A DNA stretch of 64,000 nt, taken from Enoplolaimus lenunculus. Taxonomy: Eukaryota; Nematoda; Enoplea; Enoplida; Thoracostomopsidae. Shown one piece after another: positions 40,501 to 52,500 of this stretch. The position numbers were made by a program, and so were the translations under genes. Every line of letters starts with the position of its first letter. Positions within the stretch are counted from its first letter, which is position 1. The stretch lies in contig JASANG010001649.1 in the NCBI GenBank assembly GCA_030248215.1, positions 1 to 64,000 on the forward strand, given 5' to 3'. A model generated the notes under the pieces. The model was not told where the DNA came from and ran no database searches. It worked only from the letters and a program-made list of their open reading frames with translations.

Positions 40501-43500
40501 TGTTTGCCGTTTGTTTATGAAAATTTTTATGTGATTTTTACCCACGGGTATACCTGCATCAAAATTTTCTTTACCGGCCCGCGTTTATCCGTGAATGTTG
40601 TGCAGCTCTGGCGCGTGAATAGAAGGCTTAATGATTTCAAGCACACCTTCATGCACAAACTTTAAACTGGTTGCGTAGTAACGTATGATAGGACTTTGGT
40701 ACAATTCAACTGCATATTTCTATAACCCAACATTTTTCAGGACAGCATAATTTGTGCCTGGTGTTGTCATTCTGGGTTACTAATCAATAAGCTTCCGGCA
40801 AAGGTTAGCCATTTTTGTTATATTTTCTTATATTTATCTTTATATATGTATGTTATTGCTGTATATTTAAAATCCGTTCAAAATGATCTTGTACGTGCTT
40901 TTTACAATCAATAATCAGTCGTAGATCTATTAAACATGATAGCGTCGTAGAAATCTATGCATGACAAGGAGGCATCGAACTCACCATTTGACCGATTTCG
41001 AAACCGATACCGTACTTTTGATTTTTACCGAGTATGAAACTGAATCTAAACTTTTCTCGGCACCCGTATGCATGGTCTTGTCTTTAGTTAACAAAAATGG
41101 TCTAACTCAATACGGTACCACGTACCACCTGAATACGTGTCAAAATTTAAATCATATTCCTGGAAACAATTTTTGAAGTTTTGTTGCAAGTTAGTTATTT
41201 GACATTAAGAAAGTAAATACTTTGTTGACAAAAATTACCGATTCAAAGGTAATGCGTTTGTAACTTACTTGGCCGTGTGTTTTATTGTTTTAAAGCATAT
41301 GTAGCGTATTTTGAAAAATTTGAGAATTCTTGGCGATTCAATCACCTGATCATAAAACAGTTTGCCTTGCGGTTTTAGAGTGGAAGCATACGATCAGTTG
41401 AAATTGATCCAACTGGAGATGATATTGTAAGTTTTTCTGGTATATCCAAGAGGATACAAACGGTATTCAGATCCGGCTACGATTCTGGTTGAAATTTTAT
41501 TTCGATTCTGATTACGATTGCTGGTATAATCGGGATCGCAACTTTTCATTGTTTCCAACGTATAGCGGTTAAGCTTTCAACTATAAAAAAATTTCAAATT
41601 ATAACAAAATTGTGAAAAATGATTTTTAAACACTATTTTGTAGCATAATAATGCATTGCTTTTGAGTTAGGTCTTCGGTTTCGATAGTGGAGCAATTATC
41701 GCATGTAATAAAAGTCAACTGATTGAGAAGATTGGTGCAAAGCAAACGTTGATGACGTCAGACGAGGTATTGGCATTAGCTTCGGTAATACCTACTTTAA
41801 GCCAAGTTCAGCTGGCTATCCACTAAATCACTTGAATCGTAATATTCTACTTCTGTAATACAATTGACTACTCAAAGTACGATTGGCTTCTGGCTCGCTT
41901 CGATTGCGAAGCTTTCCTCAAAATTTTACCTCAGTAAAAGTTTTGACAGTAAACTCGTACTTTTCATTCAGTTCCTAAGGGATCCAGATAATGTACCTTC
42001 GCCTCTATTTTCTGCAAAAGTTGCAAAACAGAAAAATACTCGCGATAGTGACATTGGCGTAATGTTGAGGTCTATATGGATCGGGCGATAAACACAGAAC
42101 ATAATCAGATGCGAAACGTGAAGGGCAAAACGGGGGGGGGGGGTGATATGTGAGGGCGAAAGGTGGTGGGGTCGAAACTTGGCGGGGGGAACGAACAGTG
42201 GAGGCTAGCTTTCCGTATCTCCTTTTTCTATGCATTTAATAGTTTTTTGTAGTGTCAGCAGGTCTAACTCTGAAATAACCCTTTTAGATTTATGGTCGGG
42301 CAACGAATGTGGTATACCTGGCCGATGGGTGTGTTGTAATCACTGAGAATGGGTAAATTGCTAAATTATTGGTTTAACGTTTAGCAATAAGTTTTTTTGT
42401 GTTGATTTCAATTATTTTTGTGCCAAAAACTAATCATTATCGGTTTGAAATACATACTTATCAACAAAAACTTGCGTACATCAGGTGACTTTTTCAATGG
42501 TTGTGTAGTATATACATGTTACTCTTGCTATTATTGGATATGGCTCAATGTTGCGCAGGGTAAAAGGTTGTACAGTTACAAAATTGTATATATTATGACC
42601 AGTGAATCAATTCTCAAATGCGTGCAGCAACTTTTCTTACGTTCAAATCAAACAATGGTGAGCTTCAAAGTTTATCACATTTATTCATCTGATTTGCCGT
42701 ACCTTTCACAGGTTTTGAGATTTTTCACTTTTGCGATTTGTTTCTTTGAAGTCAAGAATGTCTTAATGACTAATGATATGTCTGATTTCTAGATCAAAAT
42801 ACGGCTTCTGTAACTGAGTCGTGTTAGATGTAGTGAATTATTGCAATATATACACACGGTTTTAGCAAACATATTTTGTTTTGTGCGACCGGATATCCGG
42901 ATTCGGTTTAATATCCGGTAAAAATCCGGTTCCGGTACCTGGCATTAACTTACCGGATACCGCATATTTACGGTGGTGTTCCCGAATTGTAAAAAATTGC
43001 TTTTGTACAAGTGAAGGTCTTTAAAATCTTGCTGCGATTGTATTTCGGGGCAACTTAAGGAGATAGAATGAAAACTTCAAGCTAACAATTTATTGTAATA
43101 TTCAGTAAACATATTTTTGGCTCGACTCAATTACTTCAACGAGTGCACATGTTTAGATGTTACATCCGGCTAACATTCGTTTCCGGTACCAGCACAAAAT
43201 TCACTATCTAAATGCGGTTCCGGTATTCACAGTAAACTTGGTTCAAGGGAAACTTATGTTGCGGACTCTCTGTTCTTAAAGAAACAGGACCAGGATCCGC
43301 GTTACCTACGCAGCTGAGTGACTGTGGTTGCATTGCGCGACATTGAGTTGACAGCAAAAGCAACAGTCATTCGAACAATTCGATGCTGATACAGTACCGA
43401 AGGAAATGCATAAATTGAGATATTTTTTGCAAAAACAATTTCACAAAATCGGCGAAAATTAATTCTAATCATGATATATTGGTTTTTCAATTTGATTTGC

Positions 43501-46500
43501 ACAGCTGAATATGGGGGATACTGACTAAATTTGGGAGGCGGCGTTATAGTGCCCCCGTTCCTGACGCCCTGTGTCCTATATACGAAGATTTTATCAAAAA
43601 TAGCATGATTTTAGGTTTGTTGTATACTTTCTATTCGATACACACAGTCAGACCTATCAAGACCCTCAGATGATATTTCATGATCAAAAGTTTTCGTACA
43701 GCTGTATAGCTTCAAACTCCAATCACTCGTGTGTATATGTCGGAAATCTTGATGGGATGGTGTATGTAATAACCGAAGGTACCGTAAGTAAATGTAATTA
43801 AAATATCTGCCAGCCGGCGGCTAAGATGCGGCTTATAGAATGTGATTTTCAAGTCTATCTTGCGCTGAAACTGTTCTACTTTTGCAGTTTGTTCTTTGTA
43901 GTTTAATGATTTATTAATTCGTCAACGTCAACGATGTAGTTATAAGTTCGTAACTTTATTTAAAAATCCTGAGGTTATTTTTGATTCAAGTTGAATATTT
44001 TGTTTTTCTGTTTTGTTTGTATAAGTGGTAATCGTGCAATTTGTTTACACTTTTATATATTCACACATTTGATGAATTTTGTTGCAAAACAATACTGCGC
44101 TGTCCTTGTCATTTTAACAGTTGAGGCTTATCAAGTGGCTTCATGTTGAATATAAGAATTTGGCCAGTAAGCCTGAGCCTATGCCTAAGCCTGCTAGTTT
44201 GCAAATTCTCCAGCCCGACGATATTTCCTGCTGGGCAGGCCTCTATGGTTGACAGGGGTTAGAAGATGTTTAATAGTTTCCAGTTGAGATTACAAACAAA
44301 GATAACAGTGTGTACTAGGTTTTATTTTTAATTATATTGCAATTACTAATGTTTCAAAAATAAAATATTACAAATTAAGACTTGAACATTTATCAACTTC
44401 GATGTTTGAAATCTTTTAAAAACGGTTTAACTTATCCGAAACTTGTGTGTTTTAGATTTATTAGTTACTCGACTGTCTGTATTTGCCTGCGGAGCTAAAA
44501 TTTTTGCTGTTCATTGGCTGAATGATAGACAATTTTTGGCATGCGGTACAGAAGGCAGAATGGTAAATTTTTTTATTTTCCATTAGTTATGATACATTTT
44601 GAATTTATTTTTGTGGAATCATTAGATTTGAGACAAATTATGTGTTTACAGAATAAAATTCGTATTAAAAGTAGCATGTGAACTGCATCTGACTTTTTTG
44701 TGAATGGTTTAACATTTGGGGTTTGGTACCGGGACGTTACACCAGATAAGAGTGGCATGTGGGTAAGGAATTTGTGCCTGATCCGCGCTTTACTCGGCAA
44801 ATAAAAATTTTTTACCCGTGGGTACATCCGTACACAAAAAACATCTACCCGTGACTCATTTTTTACCTGCGCATGAAGCTAAATCAGTAGTTCAATGATC
44901 GTTTTGGGGCGGGTAAAACTGTCGATTTTTTTACCCGCGTGATACAAATCTTCTACCCGCGGGTATACCCGCGGTCGAAATTCTTTACCCGACTCTGCAC
45001 CAAATTAAACTGATTTTAAAGTAATTTGAGAATGCAGCAGTTGAAATTAATGTTATCTGTTTTATTATAAGTTTATTCTTTAGAGATGTTTTTGACATTT
45101 TAAACGCTGAAACGAATTTAAATATTAACAAAAAATTCTTAGGCTTAGGCTTAAACTTTTTCTTTTTAGTTGTTAAAAACGAACTTAATTGGTCTATAAA
45201 AAGTTTGAAGTTGCTTTCGGTTATGACAGATGCTTTATTGCATATTTTAGATGCTGGTTGCTTTTCCTCACGAAAAACTGGGTTCTGATAGCGCTGTTTC
45301 AAGTCATAATTCCTTGGATACCACGAAGTTCATTCTTCCTTCGGCTGGCAAACAGAGATGGACGTCTGCTGCTATTTTGTGGACTTCCAGTTTTAGCAAG
45401 CAACAATTCCTTGCCGTTGGGGATCGAAATGGTGGCGTGTTTGTCTACTGTGTGCCAGAGTGTGGAAGCGAAGAAACTGTCTCGGAAGTAACTTATGAAC
45501 CCGTCTGTCCGGAATACAAAATGCTTTTCGTATTGTAAAAAACGTGTTTATATTGATGCGAAAATGGCGTTGAAACAGTCACTGAAGAGCGTTTTGCTTT
45601 ATATCTGCTGCATCAGCGATTTATCTTAGAGTTACTCCATTTACAAAAAAGAGTTTTGGCAGACTCGACCCGCTTGTAGTTTTTAAATTACATAAACCAC
45701 AACTTGTTTTGTGTTAATGGAGAGATTTTTGGTAAATTAGTTCCGGTTGGAGAAATTGTTGGCATGACGAAATCTGTGGAGTTTTAACCTTCTATCAGCC
45801 GAAATTTAACTTGTGATCATATAACTTGATTGATTTATTTGCGGCGTTCACCAACGTCAGATTTCAGCTGTTTTGTGTTTTAAGAATCCGTTAATCTCGT
45901 TCCCAAAAATTCACGGCGTTCACGGAGTGACAGATCTCAAACGTATCTCAACTGGTTGTCTTGCGTCGATTGGAAGAGATGCTCGCATGCGAATGTGGAG
46001 TATGACAGAAATAAATGCGACACCAGGACTACATATGCAATTGTTGGACGATACAAAGGTGTCTAAAATTACTTAAAATTTAAAAAATATTTTTAAAGTA
46101 CTGGAAGTCTGGTCCCGATATGGTGTTAGAAGCACCATTTTTGCTTGCATTTCAGCTACTTCTACGCTCAAACGTCACGCAGTCACTGCGCCCCTGCCTG
46201 ATTGCCATAATTGCTAACCAGATTTAGGTTGAGTATTTTAATTTTAAGATTATGGTAGTTCCATTGTAGTAGCATCAAGAAGTTGTTATTCTGTAAAATG
46301 ATGTTTGCAGGTTGATCGAACTCTAGAATGGCCGGCTAAATTTGTTAATCGCATCGATAACGGAAATTCGTATCATTATATTGCAGGATTTAGATCGGTG
46401 AGCTTTAGGGTAACGCTATACTCGTCGTGCGGTGCCGTCCGTCACTTTCCGGCGCTGTCCGTCACCCATACGGCGCTGTCTATGATACCATATAGTGACG

Positions 46501-49500
46501 GACGGTGACGGACGAACAACGGACGGTGACGGACGCCGCCTGACGTCAACAAAAGTGTACCGCAACCCTTAGACTCAGTTAGTGGTTAGCAGGGTTTCAT
46601 GCAGAATTTAACTGTCGGAATCGGAGTCAAAATTAAATTTTCTTGTTCGAACCGCAATCGGAACCTAAATGTTTTGTTTTGATTATTTTTTTCCTTCTGG
46701 AAATATTTTAAAAGGTAAAACCGAATTGGTTTTATTTAATTCTTTACATAGTTTTTACTCGATGTAAGCTTTCAACCACAAAGTACTACAAAGGTACAGT
46801 TCTCCAAATTAGGTGAATTTGTAATTTATTATCGCTCTTTTCTATTGCCTTAAATCAAACTGGAAACATACTATGTTTAAGCGCGAAATAATTTTGATAA
46901 AACAACAAACGGTCGGAATCGGAATAGAAACGAAAATTTTGTGGGAATTTGAGCCGAGATCGAAATTCCGTTGGATCTCTGGCGGTTTGGATTGTTCGAA
47001 TTATTTTCCGCAAACCTTACTTCATTTTTCAAAACTACATTATGTAATATATAATGTCACCAACTTGTAGACGTATGGAATAGTGTTTTTAGACTTAAAC
47101 AGATTTGGTTTGATGTGGTCGCGTTTTTTGCTAAATGGCTGTAATACCTATGAAAAGTTAAAAAGTGATATGTGGTCCCCTACTTTTTGAGATGTCCTAT
47201 TAGCTGGTCCAAAAGTTGCTGTAATTAATTACGGATGCTAAAACAAAGTTAATACTCGAAAAAATGCCTGGAAACAGACAGTAAGGATATGTTTCAGAAA
47301 ACCCTGTGCAAATGCCAGAACCAGAAAAAACATGAAAATTCGAATTTGAATTCTGGGTTGATTAAACTAATGTCGTCGTTAAATGTTTTTCGCGGTTTAT
47401 TTGCGGCAGGCATAAATTGCGAAATGGCTATTGCACAAACATATCCACGGCATTTTACGGGACCTATTATAATTTGTGTTTGCTGCAAGAAATTTTTCTA
47501 CTTTCTACAAGGTCTGTTCAAACGTTTGCTTGTATTGTTTGTGGTGTCTAATTATATAATTTACTTGCGCGGAATTTTATTTTATTTTAGAGTCATTTCA
47601 CACTGTTCGATCCAAATAAACGTTTTTATGCTTGTGATATCGAATGTGGTGGTGGACAGCGGTCGTGGGACATTTTATTACGTGGTCATGCTCCAACAGA
47701 CGCGAAGTTACTTTATGTCAAACAAGGATCTGTGATTGAATGCAGTGTTAAGCTGAGAGATTTCAGCGAAGTTAAAGTAAGTATGATGTGGTTACGCAGA
47801 CCTAAGAAGAGTAGAGGTGGCACTATATAGAGTTTTTGACTATTTTGAATCCTTCTAGCGTTGTCTGGCAGGGAGGGGCAACGTAGACGACTTGCCATAT
47901 GGCGACCCACAATATTGTAAATCCGATTTATGAATAAAAAAATGACTCGCGGCGCCGTTCGGCGACAAACAACGCAGGACGGTGCGGGTAACAACAAGCA
48001 TAGCGTCACCCCAATCCTACGTCGAAATCGTATATAGCAACATATGACCGTAAGGAGGTAGTGTACCTACGCATATTTATGCACACTAATACACTGATTC
48101 AACTGTTTAGTATTAAAAGCCTATACCAGAAATTACAATGCGACAATTATGAAAACGGCAAAAATAATTTCTGTAACGCAGTGTCTGGTAATTGTTTTCA
48201 GCCTCATTTGCACTCAAGCCAAATCAACGCAATATCGGTTTTACCGCAAAGTTCAAATGAGCCAGGTAAACGCTACTTAGCCCTTGCACACTTTTCAGCC
48301 AACAAGTTCTAATCTAAAAGTTTCCTCAGACTGCTTGGACAAGGATTGACTAATCCTTGATCCTATGCCTAAATACGTTTCAATAAATATCAAAAGAAGC
48401 ATAAACTTGTTACTTTAATATGAGTACTGTAGTGACCCGAATGAGAGGGGGACTGATATTTATTTGGCCTCTCCAGAGGGTACCCCCTGTTATTCGGTTA
48501 CGGAAAGTTATTTATTTTCAACCCGCCCTCCGCCACCCTTCGTTACTGATATATCTCCGGTATTGCAACTGTCCGTTCAATTATAAACGTCGTTTGTCTT
48601 ATGTCAATAGCTTGAGCGATAATGCAAGGTTATACTTTGGAGTATTACTTTCGAAACTTAAGTACGCTTTAAAGTTTCGAACTCAAGTTTATTTGGTCGT
48701 GGAGTCATTTATGCGCTACAAGTAGGGGTAATTGACATTTATATATTGACTGTAATTTGGGTGAGGGACTCTATCTGCTTACGGACTCTTCGGACTCCTA
48801 TTGATTGGGACTCAAAATGGGGACCCCTCTTATTCGGGTCACTACAGTAAGTGTATGTAGTGCTATGCTTAATCTAAATTGTGCCTAACCAGTTCTTAAA
48901 TACTTCCAGTGCCCCTGGCATTATCGCTGATTGTCTATTTGTTTAGTAGCACACGTTTTTAAAATTAATTTATTTCATTACATAGCTAACTCAATGAATA
49001 CTAACTAATTATGATATTTTAGGCATCGTTTTTGCGTCTGTCAGTGAAGATACAACGGTTGTAGTTGGTTCGGTTGACGTTGAATGTAAGTGCGTGTTAA
49101 AATATTAGGACATTGCTAAATTTTTTGTATTTGGAATTTAAGTATTTGGAATTCGAAAAGAATCTCAAATGATGATAGAAAATGTTAGGGCTGTTATTTC
49201 TAAATTGTGCTGGCTGTGGGTGCTTAAGCAGCTCCGATGATTTTTATTCCAACTACTGTTTTTCTATAAATGTTTGGTTGATTTCAAGGATGTGTCCTTT
49301 CAAATCATCACTGTGTTCAAATAACTGGCTAATTAATACATTTTAAGTACATTTTTGGTATTTTAAGTACATTTTTGGCTAGATTTTCGCATAATATATA
49401 ATTTTCTATCATTAAATTTTGAGATAATCATTGGATTTGTGTTCACCAGCGACTTCCACGACAGTATTTTATGTGTTTGTTCCGTTCGAACAATTTGTCG

Positions 49501-52500
49501 AATACATTTTGGTACCTTTTTGTTTAGATCACAATCTTCACGTAACGGTGTCTTCTCTCAGACTATTTTTTGCAGCAAATCATCAAATTACTGTTCACCA
49601 ACGACTTTTACATCACATTTCAAGCGTTCATTGTGTTCGAACGATTGGCGAATTTATTTTTACTGGCGGTGGCAGAAGTGAAATATTTGTCTGGAAGCGT
49701 CATTGGATTAGAAGGCCTTCTACTGGCACGTGTCGGAAAGATCAAACAGATTCGGGATATTTTGGTCCCATTGCATACCGCAAATGTAACGACGATCATC
49801 GCTATATGGATTTAGCGGTGGACCGGTGCAATAATTCAGAAGAATTCAAAATATATGCTGTCACGTCCGGAGGAGTGATGAGGTTAGTTTTTGTTGAATC
49901 GAAGATTATTTATTCATCCTATTTAGAATAATGTTTAGTCTATTTTAGGTTTGGAGCGGGCTCTTGTACATGTTCCCCCACTTGGCACATGCATAAATAT
50001 AGTGTTGGACTCAGAGTTAGCCTTACGATTATGCTTAGGTTTGGAAAAAGCTTTGCACAAGCCTTTGCCGAGTCTTTATCTAACCGCTAACTAAGCCTGA
50101 GCCGAAGCCAGAGCATTAACCTTAAATGTTGGAGAAAGTGTACATGAGCCTTTTGGCTGTGTTTTGAAAAGTGAATATAAAACTTTTCGTCCTGGTAAAG
50201 GTCATGGGCGGAACGTTTTTCTCAGGTACTTGAATAGATAGAGTAAGCTTAAGCTTTAGACTAATTTTTTTGCTCGGCTCAGGCTTAGGCGTAGGCTTAG
50301 GTATAAGCACATTCTTACGCTTAGGCTTAGTTGTAGGATTCTGCTTATGCTACTGTTCCGCCCGTAGTCCTTACATTGGTCAAACTTTTCAACCATATAT
50401 CGAACTTCAATTGAAAAAGCATATGTCTATGTTTACACCTCATTTTTAGTACAGTGTATTGTACATTTTACATTTTGTAGCATATTTTGTGTTATATTTT
50501 ATATTTGTAATAATTAATTCTGGTTTTCATAAATTTTTAAGAACATTCCGTTGTAATACAACGCATTCCGCGCTGAAACTTGTCGCCGAATCTCAGTCAC
50601 AACAAACATGCTTTCAACGTATAATTTCTATTTCTACCGACACCAGTGAAAGGGTTCGTTCGGGCTCTTATGGTACAAGTGTGATGCTAATTGCTGCAAC
50701 GAATGGCACCGTATACTTCTGTTATATAAATGATAGAGATGAACCAAGAGAAAGACTTGATTCTAACAGCTCTGTAGATCAAATGATGTTTGAGGTAAGC
50801 ATTAATTAAGATTATTTCGCTAATGAAAACGTCTATTTTCGTCGCGTGCGTTGTTGCGAATACGAAATAACTTATGACTGCTTTTAAAGTATCACCCTGG
50901 AGTCTCTGTGTCGAAATTAACGGGTACAGAAGGTATGATGCAATACATCACACAGTACTCTTGTGATTGTTAAAATTTTACTATACTAATTTTGCATATG
51001 GAGTTCACATTTGTTTTTTGTCAAATATATGATGAAAATCACATTGGTCTAATTTTGTAAATATTAAAAAACAGATATCTATATATTTTAAACAGGAATG
51101 CCCCACATACTGTATTGACCCGAATAAGAGAGGGGTGGGTAATAAGACGGGGTCCCCATTATGAGTCCGAATCAATAGGAGTCCGTATCCCTAATAAGAG
51201 TCCGTAAGCGTATAGATTCCCTAAACCCTAATTAGAGTCCATAAATGTCAATTAACCCTAAATTGTAGCGCCTAATTAACTGCAGGACCAAATAATTTGA
51301 GTTCGAAACTTTAAAGCGTATTTAAATTTTGAAAGTACATTCCTAAGTATAACCTTGTATTATCGTTCAAGCTATTGACACAAAACAAATAAGCGTTTCA
51401 TTCAACGGATAATTGCAGTACCGGATTTATATCAGTAACGAAGGGCGGCGGAGCGTGGGTTGAAAATAAATAACAGTCCGTAACTGAATAACAAAAGGGG
51501 TACCTTCGGGAGAGGCCAAACAAATATCAGTCCCCCTCTTATTCGGGTCACTACAGTACGTAGTTTGGGCAACGTTCCAGCATTACTTTGTTTACACTAT
51601 TTTCTTAGAACATAAATGTAATTGTTCAGTGAAAAGAAAATTTGCATGTACTGGCTAAGTTTTGCTTATTGCGCAAAGCCGGCTTAATCCTTAATAGTAA
51701 CACTTAATTGTAAAAGCTTCCGATTTTGTTCTATACTTTACTCGAGAATTTACCGTTCGGCACAGCATGGCACCTCAAGCCTTGTAAATAAAATTTTCTG
51801 CTGTGTGGTGCTGTCTGCTAACGGACGGCGCCGCACGATAAACAATACTGTACCGTTAAAACAACCTTACGGTGTAGCCATTATTTCAGGATTCAGAGCA
51901 TCCGTCGACAAGCCAGTGCGATTGTTCACCGGCCCCGTCAACGTCAAACGCAACGCTCCAGTTGAGATTCAAACCGTTATCTGCGCGGGCGTTAAAGCGT
52001 CAAAAATTGAACAATCCCGGACACAAAGATTTGATTAATTGTTTGACGTTGAACTTAATAAAGATAGCACCATGCGCAATTATGGCGATTGATGGTCGTT
52101 TGCTTGGTACGAATTCTCAATGTACAGGTAAATCATTATTTTGCTGAAAGCCGAAATAAAAAATTTAGCGTCAAATCGCGTTGAGCAATGATCTTGTTTT
52201 ATAAGCATTTTGTTTGCATACAGTCCAATGCGCTTAGATTTTGTTATATATTTAATTGTTTTGTCAACAACGCGTTTCAAAAGCTGTGGTTTGTTTGTGT
52301 TACTTCTAATTAACGTTCTTAGCGCTGCCCAATCAAATGCGTTTCTTTTTTTAATCTATAAAACCCTATTCACACGCGCAAGTTTTTGGCAACTGCAACA
52401 CTTGCACTTGCAAGTTTTGTCCAATATCCCGATGGTTCGGAAAACTGTGCAGGTGCCAATAATTCATTAAAAATCATAGCTAATAATTTAGTTCACATGT

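Noticed and set aside
47294-47735. 148-codon plus-strand frame upstream of the CGGGQRSW exon
   Set aside because: It only overlaps the real exon in another frame; the exon frame with its family match begins at 47591.
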